Origin: Clostridioides difficile_D
GTDB lineage: Bacteria > Bacillota > Clostridia > Peptostreptococcales > Peptostreptococcaceae
Length of the DNA: 64,000 nt
NCBI GenBank assembly: GCA_945861085.1
Contig: OX244046.1
Span: forward strand, 3,968,001 to 4,032,000
Direction: 5' to 3'
The notes beneath the pieces are model-generated. The model did no database searches. It was not told the origin of the DNA and saw only the letters and a program-made list of their open reading frames with translations. Shown here piece by piece: positions 26,705-35,688 of the stretch (its first letter is position 1; each line of letters opens with the position of its first letter). The position numbers were made by a program, and so were the translations under genes.

Positions 26705-26733
26705 TTGACACCATAATAATTCCTTTATAATTT
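26705..26733 (+). promoter_or_regulatory. Divergent promoter of the DUF1413 gene
   Basis: TTGACA (26705-26710), with TAATTT at 17 bases or TATAAT at 15 bases spacing. Its -35 box is the other arm of the inverted repeat shared with the recombinase promoter, so a regulator or the recombinase itself binding there would affect both genes. Confidence 0.55.
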
Positions 26734-26800
26734 GTTTGACTATGTCAAAAATTACCAATATAATGAAATTAATGAGTCTATACAAATTGGAGGAAATAAT

Positions 26801-27028
26801 ATGAATAGTCTGTTAAAAGAAGCAATAGATGAATTAAAAAACATCCATTGCGGAGAAGTTTTTTTATTAAAAGAATTGTTCAAAGGCTATGAATGGAACA
26901 GGTTGGAGATGAATATCAGATTAAAATTAGGAAAGCTTTTTTTGTATGAAGTGGTAAGTAATCCCAATTTGAATGTAGAGGTCATAAATAAAAACTCTGC
27001 TTATCAGCAAATGTATAAAAAAAAATAA
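26801..27028 (+). CDS. DUF1413 domain protein
   Basis: 75 residues starting at ATG 26801 behind TTGGAGGA; a longer in-frame start at 26732 overlaps the promoter and is rejected. The core VFLLKELFKGYEWNRLEMNIRLKLGKLFLYEV matches by pattern the DUF1413 family (first part shown is diagnostic). These are small proteins of unknown function found on chromosomes and mobile DNA of Firmicutes. It is divergent from the recombinase gene and shares its regulatory region. Confidence 0.7.
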   Translation: MNSLLKEAIDELKNIHCGEVFLLKELFKGYEWNRLEMNIRLKLGKLFLYEVVSNPNLNVEVINKNSAYQQMYKKK

Positions 27029-27184
27029 TGACTTAAATGTATATAATAATATAATCTTCTTGTTGATTCAAAAGTTAAAACTTTTAATACAAAACAATCG
27101 TGCTATTTTAATATTTATCAATATGTCTAAATTTATAGAATTAGTACATATAAATAGTATTGTTTAAATCACATTATTTAAGAT

Positions 27185-27240
27185 AGATAAATCTTAACCC
27201 TACTCCAGCATAAATACTAAAATAGGGCTTAGAATTATCT
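27185..27240 (-). terminator. Hairpin after the DUF4163 gene
   Basis: Imperfect arms pairing ATAAATCTTAACCCTA with TAGGGCTTAGAATTAT, with a loop of about 18 bases, directly downstream of the stop at 27247. Confidence 0.6.
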
Positions 27241-27246
27241 ATATTT

Positions 27247-27990
27247 TTATCCCATAAAATGTTTAGCCCTTCCTCTTGATTGAACATATATATCTGGGGA
27301 AATACAATAGAAGCGTGAATTTATGAAATTTCCAAAGTCAGAAAACTTAAACTTAAACTTAGGTATTCCAAAGCTTTCAGGTGCTATCTCATCAACCCCA
27401 AAATAGATAACAATTCCATCATCTGTAAGATAAAAAGCTTGGTCTTCAGGTACAACTAATTCAACATTAGAATAATACATTTCTCTATTTTCATTTATTT
27501 GAGATTTTATATAATCAGTTATTATATTTATATAATCAACCCTATCTCTAAAAATATCACCAAGCAAAAGTTCTTTTCCAGTTGTCAAATCTATATTGTA
27601 ATTATTCAATGTATTGTATTTAGGTCCAGAGTTATTAGCAAATCCCATAAGATTTAATATCATACTTAGTACATAATTTTTATTAAAAGTAACTGCGTAA
27701 TTAGTAGATACCCAATAACTTTGTTTTGGAAGTGAATTTTGAGAAGCTGCATTATTATATTCTTGTTCTTCTTCCTGCAAACCATTTTTAAAATTATTTA
27801 CAGTCATTCTTACAGCATTGTTTATGTTATTTAAAATAACTGGGTTTACATACGTAGATTGATTTCTAATATTGTATATAACAGGATACTTTACATCATA
27901 TGAAAAATACTTACTTCTTTCAAAGTCTTCATTAAATTGCACATATAATATATTATATGTACAAGTATTTGTGGATTGATAATTTTCCAT
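27247..27990 (-). CDS. DUF4163/DUF3298 (RsiV/PdaC-like) domain protein
   Basis: 247 residues. Residues about 15-110 fit DUF4163 and 140-230 fit DUF3298, including YNIDLTTGKELLLGDIF, FYLTDDGIVIYFGVDEIAP and FKFKFSDF. The same pair of domains forms the extracytoplasmic part of the lysozyme-sensing anti-sigma factor RsiV and of PdaC. Unlike those, this protein has no membrane segment and no clear signal peptide, so its location is uncertain. GGGGGA precedes the ATG. It appears monocistronic. Confidence 0.78.
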   Translation of the reverse strand: MENYQSTNTCTYNILYVQFNEDFERSKYFSYDVKYPVIYNIRNQSTYVNPVILNNINNAVRMTVNNFKNGLQEEEQEYNNAASQNSLPKQSYWVSTNYAVTFNKNYVLSMILNLMGFANNSGPKYNTLNNYNIDLTTGKELLLGDIFRDRVDYINIITDYIKSQINENREMYYSNVELVVPEDQAFYLTDDGIVIYFGVDEIAPESFGIPKFKFKFSDFGNFINSRFYCISPDIYVQSRGRAKHFMG

Positions 27991-28157
27991 TAAAATCCTC
28001 CCCCTTTTATAAAAAAATCAGATACAATATAATATGCTTAAAACAGTAATAATGTTAATAGTAAATGTAAAGAATAGAAAGTATCTAAAACAGCAAAAAA
28101 TGACTAATTTTGTGGTATAATACATAGGATTGAGAGTTATTTTATAGGAGGAAAAAT

Positions 28158-29030
28158 ATGTTATTATTAGCAGATAAATGGAAAGATTATGAACTTATAG
28201 ATATGGGAAATGGAGAAAAATTAGAACGTTGGGGTAATTATGTACTTAGAAGACCAGACCCACAAGTTGTATGGCCAATGGAATCTGAATGGGCTTTATG
28301 GAAAAACCCTCATGGACATTATCATAGAAGCAATAAAGGCGGAGGTCAATGGGAGCACAAAAAAAGATATCCAGAACAATGGACTATAAATTATAAAAAC
28401 TTAAAGTTTCACATTAAACCAACTGGATTTAAACATACTGGATTGTTCCCAGAACAAGCAGCTAACTGGGATTGGATGATAGAAAAGATAAAGAAAGCTA
28501 ACAGACCTATAAAAGTGTTAAATCTTTTTGCATATACAGGTGGAGCTACTGTAGCTTGTGCATCTGCTGGTGCAGAAGTATGTCATGTTGATGCTGCAAA
28601 AGGTATGGTTAATTGGGCAAAAGAAAACATAGAGTTATCGGGTCTTAAAAATCAAACAGTAAGATTTATAGTAGATGATGTTGTAAAGTTTGTTGAAAGA
28701 GAAATAAGAAGAGGTAAAAAATATGATGCAATAATAATGGACCCACCTTCTTATGGAAGAGGTCCTAAAGGAGAAGTATGGCAAATAGAAGAAAAGTTAT
28801 ATAGTTTTGTAGATTTATGTATGGGAGTTTTATCAGATAACCCCTTGTTTTTCTTGATTAATTCTTATACAACAGGTTTTTCTCCAATAGTTCTTGAAAA
28901 TGTATTGTCTACAACAATAGGTAAAAAGACAAATACAGGAAATATATATGGCGGAGAATTAGGAATACCAGCTTCCAGAGATGGTAAGATACTTCCTTGT
29001 GGTATATTTGGACGATGGGAGAAAAAATAA
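28158..29030 (+). CDS. Class I SAM-dependent RNA methyltransferase
   Basis: 290 residues with the SAM-binding segment VLNLFAYTGGATVACASAGAEV (first 20 residues are the motif I region), an acidic VDAAKGMVNWAKEN motif II, and the catalytic-type DPPSYGRGPKGEVW. This pattern belongs to RlmK/RlmI-like 23S rRNA methyltransferases, here without a PUA domain. AGGAGG precedes the ATG. Its stop overlaps the start of the pseudouridine synthase gene (TAATG), so both RNA-modifying enzymes are coupled. Confidence 0.85.
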   Translation: MLLLADKWKDYELIDMGNGEKLERWGNYVLRRPDPQVVWPMESEWALWKNPHGHYHRSNKGGGQWEHKKRYPEQWTINYKNLKFHIKPTGFKHTGLFPEQAANWDWMIEKIKKANRPIKVLNLFAYTGGATVACASAGAEVCHVDAAKGMVNWAKENIELSGLKNQTVRFIVDDVVKFVEREIRRGKKYDAIIMDPPSYGRGPKGEVWQIEEKLYSFVDLCMGVLSDNPLFFLINSYTTGFSPIVLENVLSTTIGKKTNTGNIYGGELGIPASRDGKILPCGIFGRWEKK

Positions 29031-29695
29031 TGATAAAAGTCATATATGAAGATAACCATTTATTAGTTGTAGAAAAACCAGTTAACATATTATCTCAGGG
29101 AGATGATACTAATGACAAGGATATGGTAAATCTTTTAAAAGACTATATTAAAAAAAAGTATAACAAACCTGGAAATGTATATATTGGTTTAATACATAGA
29201 TTGGATAGACCAGTAGGTGGAGTTATGGTTTTTGCAAAAACATCAAAGGCAGCATCTAGATTATCTGAGCAAGTGAGAAATAAGAGCTTCAAAAAAACCT
29301 ATCTAGCTGTTGTTCATGGCAAGATAAAATCTAGTTCAGATACATTAAGGGATTTTTTATATAAGAATAAAAAGACTAATATGGTAACTGTAGTGAAAAA
29401 AAATCATACAGATGCCAAAGAAGCTGAACTTGACTATAAAGTATTAGACTTTAAAGAAAATTTAAGCTTAGTTCAAGTTAACTTAAAGACTGGTCGCTCT
29501 CATCAGATAAGAGTTCAATTTTCAAGCAGAAAACATCCATTATATGGAGACCAAAGATATGGAAAAGAAATAAATAAAGTTGGACAACAAATATCTCTTT
29601 GGTCCAATAAGATAGAAATCTACCATCCTACTACAAAAGAAAAAATGGAGTTTACATGTCATCCACCTGATAAATATCCATGGAATATATTTTAA
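29030..29695 (+). CDS. RluA-family pseudouridine synthase
   Basis: Isomerises uridine to pseudouridine in rRNA or tRNA. The 221-residue protein has the catalytic aspartate in LIHRLDRPVGGVMVFAKT and the conserved GRSHQIRVQFS and PLYGDQRYG segments. There is no S4 domain. An upstream in-frame ATG at 28997 lies inside the methyltransferase gene and lacks a ribosome site; ATG 29030 overlaps the previous stop and has GGGAGA upstream. The MerR gene follows 20 bases later. Confidence 0.9.
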   Translation: MIKVIYEDNHLLVVEKPVNILSQGDDTNDKDMVNLLKDYIKKKYNKPGNVYIGLIHRLDRPVGGVMVFAKTSKAASRLSEQVRNKSFKKTYLAVVHGKIKSSSDTLRDFLYKNKKTNMVTVVKKNHTDAKEAELDYKVLDFKENLSLVQVNLKTGRSHQIRVQFSSRKHPLYGDQRYGKEINKVGQQISLWSNKIEIYHPTTKEKMEFTCHPPDKYPWNIF

Positions 29696-29715
29696 ATCTC
29701 AAATGAGGTGATTAT

Positions 29716-30573
29716 ATGAGTAAAAAATTTTCAATAGGCGAAATGTCAAAGCTTCATAAAATAAGTATACAAACACTAAGATATTATGACCAAATAGGTT
29801 TATTTAAACCTGTTCATGTTGATAAAGAAAGCAATTACAGATATTACTCAATTGACCAATTTTCACAATTAGATATTATAAAATACTTAAAGTATTTAGG
29901 TATGCCCTTAAAAGAAATTAAATCAAAGCTTGATGAAAATAATGAAGAAATTCTAAAGCTACTGACTAATAAAATTAATATAGTGGACGAAAAAATTAAA
30001 GAATTAGAACTAATAAAAAAAGTGCTAAGTGCAAAGAAAGAAACCATGGAAAAAGGTATGAAAGTGGATGAAGTCGGTAAAATAGTGAGAAAACATATCC
30101 CACGAAGAAGTATCTTATCTATAGAATATGAAGAAGGATTAAGTAATGAAGAAACTATGGAACTTTCCAGAAGACAGATAGCAAATATACTAGAAGATAA
30201 TATATCTGTGTTTTATGGTGGAGTAAGTGGACTTGTATCTATAGATAAATTTTTAAAAGAAGATAAAGTTATTTATGACAATAGTTTTGTAACTGTTGAA
30301 AGAGATTTATTTGATATAAAATCACAAAAATATATAACAGAAATTTCAGCTGGTGACTTTATTTGTATGACATATAAAGGGTCTTACAAAGAAAACTATA
30401 CTGCTTTTAAGAAACTAGTTGATTATGTTGAGTATAAAAGAATACCTATTGAAAATTATATATATGAAATACCTATAATAGACCCTCTGTCTACAAACAA
30501 CGAAAAAGAACTTCTAACTGAAATTCAGATACAAGTTAAAAAAAGAGAAATTGACTTAAGATGTCTGGTATAG
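29716..30573 (+). CDS. MerR-family regulator with a BmrR-like effector domain
   Basis: 285 residues: an N-terminal MerR winged helix (FSIGEMSKLHKISIQTLRYY and NYRYYSIDQFSQLDIIKYL), a coiled-coil dimer helix (about 75-125) and a C-terminal GyrI-like ligand domain (about 125-285). Regulators of this build sense drugs or other hydrophobic ligands and activate efflux promoters with 19-bp spacers. It is third gene of the RNA-modification operon and no separate dyad promoter precedes it. The MerR-type megL promoter 4 kb away is one candidate target. No cysteine metal site is evident. Confidence 0.85.
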   Translation: MSKKFSIGEMSKLHKISIQTLRYYDQIGLFKPVHVDKESNYRYYSIDQFSQLDIIKYLKYLGMPLKEIKSKLDENNEEILKLLTNKINIVDEKIKELELIKKVLSAKKETMEKGMKVDEVGKIVRKHIPRRSILSIEYEEGLSNEETMELSRRQIANILEDNISVFYGGVSGLVSIDKFLKEDKVIYDNSFVTVERDLFDIKSQKYITEISAGDFICMTYKGSYKENYTAFKKLVDYVEYKRIPIENYIYEIPIIDPLSTNNEKELLTEIQIQVKKREIDLRCLV

Positions 30574-30664
30574 TAATTTAGTTTGCTTATAAATCTTAAT
30601 ATAGTTGTCTATTATCAATATACGGTTTCTCTGGATTGTGATTACTCACAGTGAACTTTTTAAG

Positions 30665-30708
30665 AAAACAGGTGGGAACATGGCTAAAGCCAATTCCCAC
30701 CTGTTTTT
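30665..30708. terminator. Bidirectional terminator, MerR gene / ABC module boundary
   Basis: 14-bp arms AAAACAGGTGGGAA / TTCCCACCTGTTTT with an inner GGCT/AGCC stem. T runs lie on both sides. It ends the ABC module transcript on the minus strand just after the permease stop. Confidence 0.85.
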
Positions 30709-30710
30709 AA

Positions 30711-33257
30711 TCAAGCCATATCATCACGAAGTGCATCAATAATATTTTCTTTTTTTATTTTATTAATAGTATACAACATTGTAATGAACACGATAAATAG
30801 AACACTAAATATACTAATTCCGATACTAGCCCATGGAATCACAAAATCGATATCATCTGTAACCATTACTTTATGAATTAGCCAGGACGAAATTACTGCT
30901 ATAGGAAGGCCGAAAATCAACGCCCTTATACCATAAAAAGCACACTCAAAATTCATCATCTTCTGGAAATCATGCTCAGACATTCCTACTGAACGAAGCA
31001 TGGCAAGCTCTCTACGGCGTAGCTTGATATTAGTTGAAATTGTGTTAAACACATTGGCAATCGAAATCAGAGAAATCATAATTATGAAAGTATATGAAAA
31101 CACATTGGCAATAAAAATGTAATTGCGATTCTCATCCATCATTCCATACATATTGTACAGGTTGTACTCAGCTGTAACTCCCTCACTCTCGATGATTTGC
31201 TCCATTTCTGCAACTGACTGAGTTGGATTTTTTGATTGAAAGCTTAGGCTTTTAATTCCTGTAGAAACACCAGGAGTCTCAAACTTACCTTTGACTGAAT
31301 AAGGAGCCAATACTCTGAAACTCGCTTTCTTCATATCTGAGTTTCTGATGCCTGGAGGAGAATCTGGTGGCACTACTTTGACAAACGAAATTTTTATGTT
31401 TTGTCTCTTGGGCATATTCAACTTGCCATTGTTTTCAGGAGTGAGGCTAACATTCATAGAAGAGCTTGTAAAAATATCAATAGTATGGTCATCCTCCACC
31501 ACCATGGAAACGGCAATCAGTTTTGCATTTTTTCCAGTATATTCTTCTGTTGGTAATCCAAGACTTTTAATAATATTCAGATAAGTACTATCATCAAGAA
31601 ATTGCATATCTACTGGTAGTTCAACCATTTCATGCATAGAATGTGAACCCTCATAGTTCAAATAATCATCTGTAACTTCACTTACTTTAGCAACACATGA
31701 ATAGGTCATAAGTTCCTGATACAAACCTTCGTAAACACCATTTGCAGTTTTTAGCTTATTGTAAAGCTTCAACATTTCGCTGTCTTTCATACCCTGTGTG
31801 GAAAAAATGATGTCATGGTCAGTAATCTCTGACTTCTGGTTTGACATCTGTTTTAGGTCTGCTACCAAAGCACTAGTTGATATGAACAAAACTATACTTA
31901 AAACAAGCGACAATACAATACTTCGATAACGTTTCTTGTTTCTTTTAAAGTTTTTCATCGCAAGAACTCCCTCAAGACCGTAAATTCGCTGCGTGAACTT
32001 CGATGTCTTCACAGATTTAGATTCGATTTTTACCTCATTCGTCTGGCGAATACACTCCATCACTGGTGTGTTGGCAGCCTTTCTGGCTGGGATATAAGCA
32101 GAAATTAAGATGGTAACCATGCTTACTACTGCTGCAACGACGATTGCAGGGATAGACAATGTCAATGTCAAAGGAATGTTGATGTAGAGAACATTTGCGA
32201 AGTTTTTAGCTATGACGGAAATCACAATCCCAATACTGGCTATGCCGACTGCAACACCAATTGGTATCCCAATGACACCAATGCAAATCCCCTCAAACAG
32301 CACCGAATTTCGTAGCTGTTTTGCTGTAGCTCCAACAGATGAAAGGATTCCAAACTGATGTGTTCGTTCGTTCAACGACATGTTAAATGAATTATATATT
32401 AGAAAAATTGAGCCCAGCATAATGATAGCTAGCACAATACCACCAACTGAATACATAAACATATTAAACAAGTTGTTATCGGAAATACCCATGAAACGTA
32501 ACACATTATCATTGAAAACGTAAGCATGGTCTTCAATGCTACTTGTGTAAGAACGAACTTGATGTGGATTTTTCAACGCAACAAATAGGCTAAGGCTGTC
32601 AGCTTTGACTTGTTCATCTGCTTTGGTTATCAAGGTATATCCTGGTGCAGAAGATTCCTCAAAGACAGGTTTTCGGCAGATACCGACAACTGTATAGCTT
32701 CTCTCATCTTTTGACACAAGAGCTTCACTCCCAGCAGTATATGGGTCACTCTGACCAAGCTTTTCATTTCCACTCATGCGTTCCCCTACATCCAAGGAAA
32801 TAGTGTCGCCTACCGCAAATTTGACGCCACCGTCTGTTGCAACTTTTCCCGAAACAAGAATTTCTCTACTATTTTCAGGTAATCTTCCAGAAATCAAAGT
32901 TATGGGCAAAGTATCAAAGGCTTCTCTGCTGAATCCAGCAATAAAAAGATACGGTTTGTTTGGGTTTCTGTTACCCTCAAGCGTTGCATAGCCGATATTT
33001 TCAAATGATGCAGTATTTGCAACTTCATCATTGACTCCCTGTTCCTGTGCAAAAGAAGAATCAACGTCCAGAAACTCGACATGCCAATCACCATATTTCG
33101 AAATGGCACCATTTGTCATATAGTTTATCAGAGAAACTCCAAAGGTAGTGACTGCTGTAATCATGGCAGCTGATAGAACAACTCCTATAATTGTTACAAG
33201 TGTTCGCGTACGATTCTTTTTCAAGCCTTGCAGAGCAACTTTGTTAAAAATGTTCAT
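30711..33257 (-). CDS. ABC transporter permease, FtsX-like (two FtsX domains)
   Basis: 848-residue membrane protein with an N-terminal helix, a large extracytoplasmic MacB-like domain (about 45-260) and an FtsX block of three helices (about 265-400). A second such arrangement starts near 440 (RSIVLSLVLSIVLFIS) and ends with three helices. This double-FtsX layout is typical of peptide- and antibiotic-handling transporters in Firmicutes. Its ATG shares a base with the ATPase stop (TAATG). Base composition is visibly less AT-rich than the surroundings. Confidence 0.88.
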   Translation of the reverse strand: MNIFNKVALQGLKKNRTRTLVTIIGVVLSAAMITAVTTFGVSLINYMTNGAISKYGDWHVEFLDVDSSFAQEQGVNDEVANTASFENIGYATLEGNRNPNKPYLFIAGFSREAFDTLPITLISGRLPENSREILVSGKVATDGGVKFAVGDTISLDVGERMSGNEKLGQSDPYTAGSEALVSKDERSYTVVGICRKPVFEESSAPGYTLITKADEQVKADSLSLFVALKNPHQVRSYTSSIEDHAYVFNDNVLRFMGISDNNLFNMFMYSVGGIVLAIIMLGSIFLIYNSFNMSLNERTHQFGILSSVGATAKQLRNSVLFEGICIGVIGIPIGVAVGIASIGIVISVIAKNFANVLYINIPLTLTLSIPAIVVAAVVSMVTILISAYIPARKAANTPVMECIRQTNEVKIESKSVKTSKFTQRIYGLEGVLAMKNFKRNKKRYRSIVLSLVLSIVLFISTSALVADLKQMSNQKSEITDHDIIFSTQGMKDSEMLKLYNKLKTANGVYEGLYQELMTYSCVAKVSEVTDDYLNYEGSHSMHEMVELPVDMQFLDDSTYLNIIKSLGLPTEEYTGKNAKLIAVSMVVEDDHTIDIFTSSSMNVSLTPENNGKLNMPKRQNIKISFVKVVPPDSPPGIRNSDMKKASFRVLAPYSVKGKFETPGVSTGIKSLSFQSKNPTQSVAEMEQIIESEGVTAEYNLYNMYGMMDENRNYIFIANVFSYTFIIMISLISIANVFNTISTNIKLRRRELAMLRSVGMSEHDFQKMMNFECAFYGIRALIFGLPIAVISSWLIHKVMVTDDIDFVIPWASIGISIFSVLFIVFITMLYTINKIKKENIIDALRDDMA

Positions 33258-33943
33258 TAACGGTTCACCTTCCTATCATCACGCACTACTTTTCCATCTG
33301 AAATGCAGATAATTCTATCTGCCTGTAGGGCAATATTTTCATCGTGTGTGACAATGATGAGAGTCTGGTGATATTTGTTATGGCTTTCTTTTAGTAGATG
33401 GATAATCTCCTGTCCGTTTTTGCTGTCTAGGCTACCAGTAGGTTCATCTGCAAGCATAACTGCTGGTGCATTCATCAATGCACGACCAATAGCAACACGT
33501 TGCTGCTGACCTCCAGAAAGCTGGTTTGGCAAATGTGTTTTTCTTTCTTTTAAGCCAAGTAATTCTAACAGTTCATTTAACCTTTCTTGGTTAACCTTAC
33601 GCTTATCCATAAGTATAGGTAGAGTAATATTTTCCACCACATTTAACGTTGGTATCAGATTGTGAAACTGATAAATCAATCCAACTTGTCGCCTGCGGAA
33701 AATAGCAAGTTTTTCATTGCTCTGACCATATACATCCTGCCCCTCCAGATATATCTTTCCACTTGTTGGTACGTCCACGCCTGCGATGGAATGTAGCAAT
33801 GTAGATTTACCAGAACCAGAGGAACCAATGATTGCAGTAAACTCTCCTTTTTCAATAGTAAGTGAAACATGGTCGAGTGCAGTAACTTGGTTTTCATTCT
33901 TACCATAGACTTTGCATAAATCTTCAATTTTTAAAAATTCCAT
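33257..33943 (-). CDS. ABC transporter ATP-binding protein (MacB/LolD type)
   Basis: 228 residues with Walker A GSSGSGKS (about residue 38), Q-loop, signature LSGGQQQR, Walker B VMLADEPTG and the H-loop VTHD. It powers the adjacent double-FtsX permease. GGAGAC precedes the ATG. An intervening promoter with an 11-bp direct repeat lies between the kinase gene and this gene, suggesting that the transporter is induced by the adjacent two-component system. Confidence 0.92.
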   Translation of the reverse strand: MEFLKIEDLCKVYGKNENQVTALDHVSLTIEKGEFTAIIGSSGSGKSTLLHSIAGVDVPTSGKIYLEGQDVYGQSNEKLAIFRRRQVGLIYQFHNLIPTLNVVENITLPILMDKRKVNQERLNELLELLGLKERKTHLPNQLSGGQQQRVAIGRALMNAPAVMLADEPTGSLDSKNGQEIIHLLKESHNKYHQTLIIVTHDENIALQADRIICISDGKVVRDDRKVNR

Positions 33944-33962
33944 TATATAAGTCTCCTTTCAT

Positions 33963-33991
33963 ATTTTATAAATATATCATAGGACTTTCAA
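33963..33991 (-). promoter_or_regulatory. Promoter of the ABC transporter genes
   Basis: On the minus strand TTGAAA (33986-33991) and TAAAAT (33963-33968) with 17-base spacing. It lies between the kinase stop and the ATPase start, with the direct repeat immediately upstream. Confidence 0.7.
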
Positions 33992-33997
33992 CTTACA

Positions 33998-34017
33998 TTT
34001 AAGTGACTTTTAAGTGA
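33998..34017 (-). promoter_or_regulatory. 11-bp-period direct repeat, candidate response-regulator site
   Basis: TCACTTAAA occurs twice on the minus strand (34009-34017 and 33998-34006), exactly 11 bases apart, just upstream of the -35 box. OmpR/PhoB-family regulators bind such one-turn direct repeats, and the adjacent regulator belongs to that family. Confidence 0.6.
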
Positions 34018-34025
34018 GAGATTCG

Positions 34026-35015
34026 TCACTTCGGAAAACGAATAACAAATATTGCACCACCTTGTGGGTGATTTTTTGCAGTAATTGTTCCTCCTTGTCT
34101 TGTGATAATCGTCTTACATAGTGCCAATCCAATTCCGTAACCAGCTGTACTTGAATTTTTTCCGCGATAAAACCTGTTAAACAGACATGGTAAATCTTCT
34201 TTTTTAAAACCCTCTCCGCTGTCATGAATAGTAACCTCAGTAAACAATAAGTTGTCCTCACAAATAATATCAATTTTTCCATTATCACCTGCACTTTCCA
34301 TGCAGTTTTTAAATATGTTTTGAATTGCTTCCGAAAGCCAATTTAAATCTCCCCAAATTTTTGTTCCTTTTGGTACATTAATTTGTAAAGTTATATTGTG
34401 TAGTTCCATGGGAATTAGAAATTGGTGAAGTGCAGCACTAATCAAATTATTTACATCAATTTCTTCTTTTTGAAAAAACACAATACCTGCATCCAAACGA
34501 GATAATTTTAAAAGTGAAGTAATCAACCAATCCATTCGCACAAGCAATTCCTCTGTTTCCCTTATCAAATCTTTTCTCTCCTTTTCATCAGGATTATTCT
34601 CTAACAATGACAAAATAAGAGTTACTGATGTAAGGGGAGTACGGAGTTGGTGGGCGATGTCAGCCAGTGAATCGGCAAGATATTCTTTTTCTTTTTTCAG
34701 AGCATCGTTTTGCTCTCGAATACGCAATGTCATTTTAGTTATCTCACTTTGTAGAATGGAAAGTTCGCCTTCCTCTGATTCAGCGATATATAAGTGGTCA
34801 GCATTATGAAGCACAATATCGATTTGTTCTGAAATATGTGCAATGCTTTCGTATCGGTTTTTAGTAAACATGAAAAACACAGTTCCAAATGCAGTGGCAG
34901 AGGCAATGGCAAGTATCCCAGTCATAACATTGATTGCAAATCCCAAAGTTACAGTAACAATAGTTATTAATAAAAATAAAATGGCAAACTTCTGAAACTC
35001 TTTATTTCGAAGCAT
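34026..35015 (-). CDS. Sensor histidine kinase of the ABC module
   Basis: 329 residues: two membrane helices close together at the N-terminus (about 10-30 and 33-50) with almost no external loop, a linker coiled coil, and the phosphoacceptor DIAHQLRTPLTS (His near residue 122). The ATPase domain has NIFKNCMESAG, GEGFKKEDLPCLFNRFYRG and GYGIGLAL. The intramembrane-sensing layout is typical of kinases paired with antimicrobial-peptide ABC transporters. It overlaps the response regulator gene by 14 bases. Confidence 0.9.
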   Translation of the reverse strand: MLRNKEFQKFAILFLLITIVTVTLGFAINVMTGILAIASATAFGTVFFMFTKNRYESIAHISEQIDIVLHNADHLYIAESEEGELSILQSEITKMTLRIREQNDALKKEKEYLADSLADIAHQLRTPLTSVTLILSLLENNPDEKERKDLIRETEELLVRMDWLITSLLKLSRLDAGIVFFQKEEIDVNNLISAALHQFLIPMELHNITLQINVPKGTKIWGDLNWLSEAIQNIFKNCMESAGDNGKIDIICEDNLLFTEVTIHDSGEGFKKEDLPCLFNRFYRGKNSSTAGYGIGLALCKTIITRQGGTITAKNHPQGGAIFVIRFPK

Positions 35016-35688
35016 ACCCTACCCCCAATCTATACCCTGTCCCACGAACAGTCAAAATTATTTGTGGACTTGAAGGGTCGTCTTCTATCTTCTCTCGCAA
35101 GCGTTTGATGTACACAGTCAATGTATTATCATTAACAAACTCGCCTGCTGCATCCCATAATTCGTCAAGCAATCTGACCCTTGTAATGATACTTTTTGGA
35201 TTGCTAATAAACACCAACAACAAGCGGTATTCTAAAGCTGAAAGAAAAACTTCGTTACCGTTTTTTTTAACAACACCAGTTGACATATCGACATAAAGCC
35301 CACAGATTTCAAAAGCCGACCCGAAACGCTCACTTTTTCGTAGTGCTGTTCTAATTCGAGCAATCAATTCACGTGGACGAAAAGGCTTGGTGATATAATC
35401 ATCCGCACCCATATTAAGCCCAGTAACAACACTCGATTCATCTCCTGAGGCTGTTAGAAAGATAACCGGAATCTCTTGCTTTTCTTTAATTTCTGTGCAA
35501 ATCGTAAACCCATTTCCGTCAGGCAAGGAAATATCAATCAGTGCCAAGTCAAATTTATTCTCAGCAATCTCTACAAGGGCTTCACTTCTTGTGGGTACAT
35601 GGGTTACTATAAACCCTTCTGAGTCAAGCAAAAGAATAAGATTCTTGGCAATTGCTTTATCATCCTCAACCAAAAATATCCGTTTCAT
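35002..35688 (-). CDS. OmpR-family response regulator of the ABC module
   Basis: 228 residues: receiver domain with the acidic pair near residue 9 and phosphoacceptor aspartate in DLALIDISLPDGNG. Also visible are FLTASGD and the ADDYITKPF lysine. A C-terminal winged helix follows (residues about 130-225). It precedes its kinase with a 14-base overlap. The start overlaps the stop of a 40-residue frame upstream by four bases (ATGA). The likely target is the direct repeat before the ABC genes. Confidence 0.92.
   Translation of the reverse strand: MKRIFLVEDDKAIAKNLILLLDSEGFIVTHVPTRSEALVEIAENKFDLALIDISLPDGNGFTICTEIKEKQEIPVIFLTASGDESSVVTGLNMGADDYITKPFRPRELIARIRTALRKSERFGSAFEICGLYVDMSTGVVKKNGNEVFLSALEYRLLLVFISNPKSIITRVRLLDELWDAAGEFVNDNTLTVYIKRLREKIEDDPSSPQIILTVRGTGYRLGVGYASK

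Noticed and set aside
26029..27028. Complete transposon or integrated element around the serine recombinase
   Set aside because: No transposase, terminal inverted repeats, target duplication or res-type repeat array could be identified.
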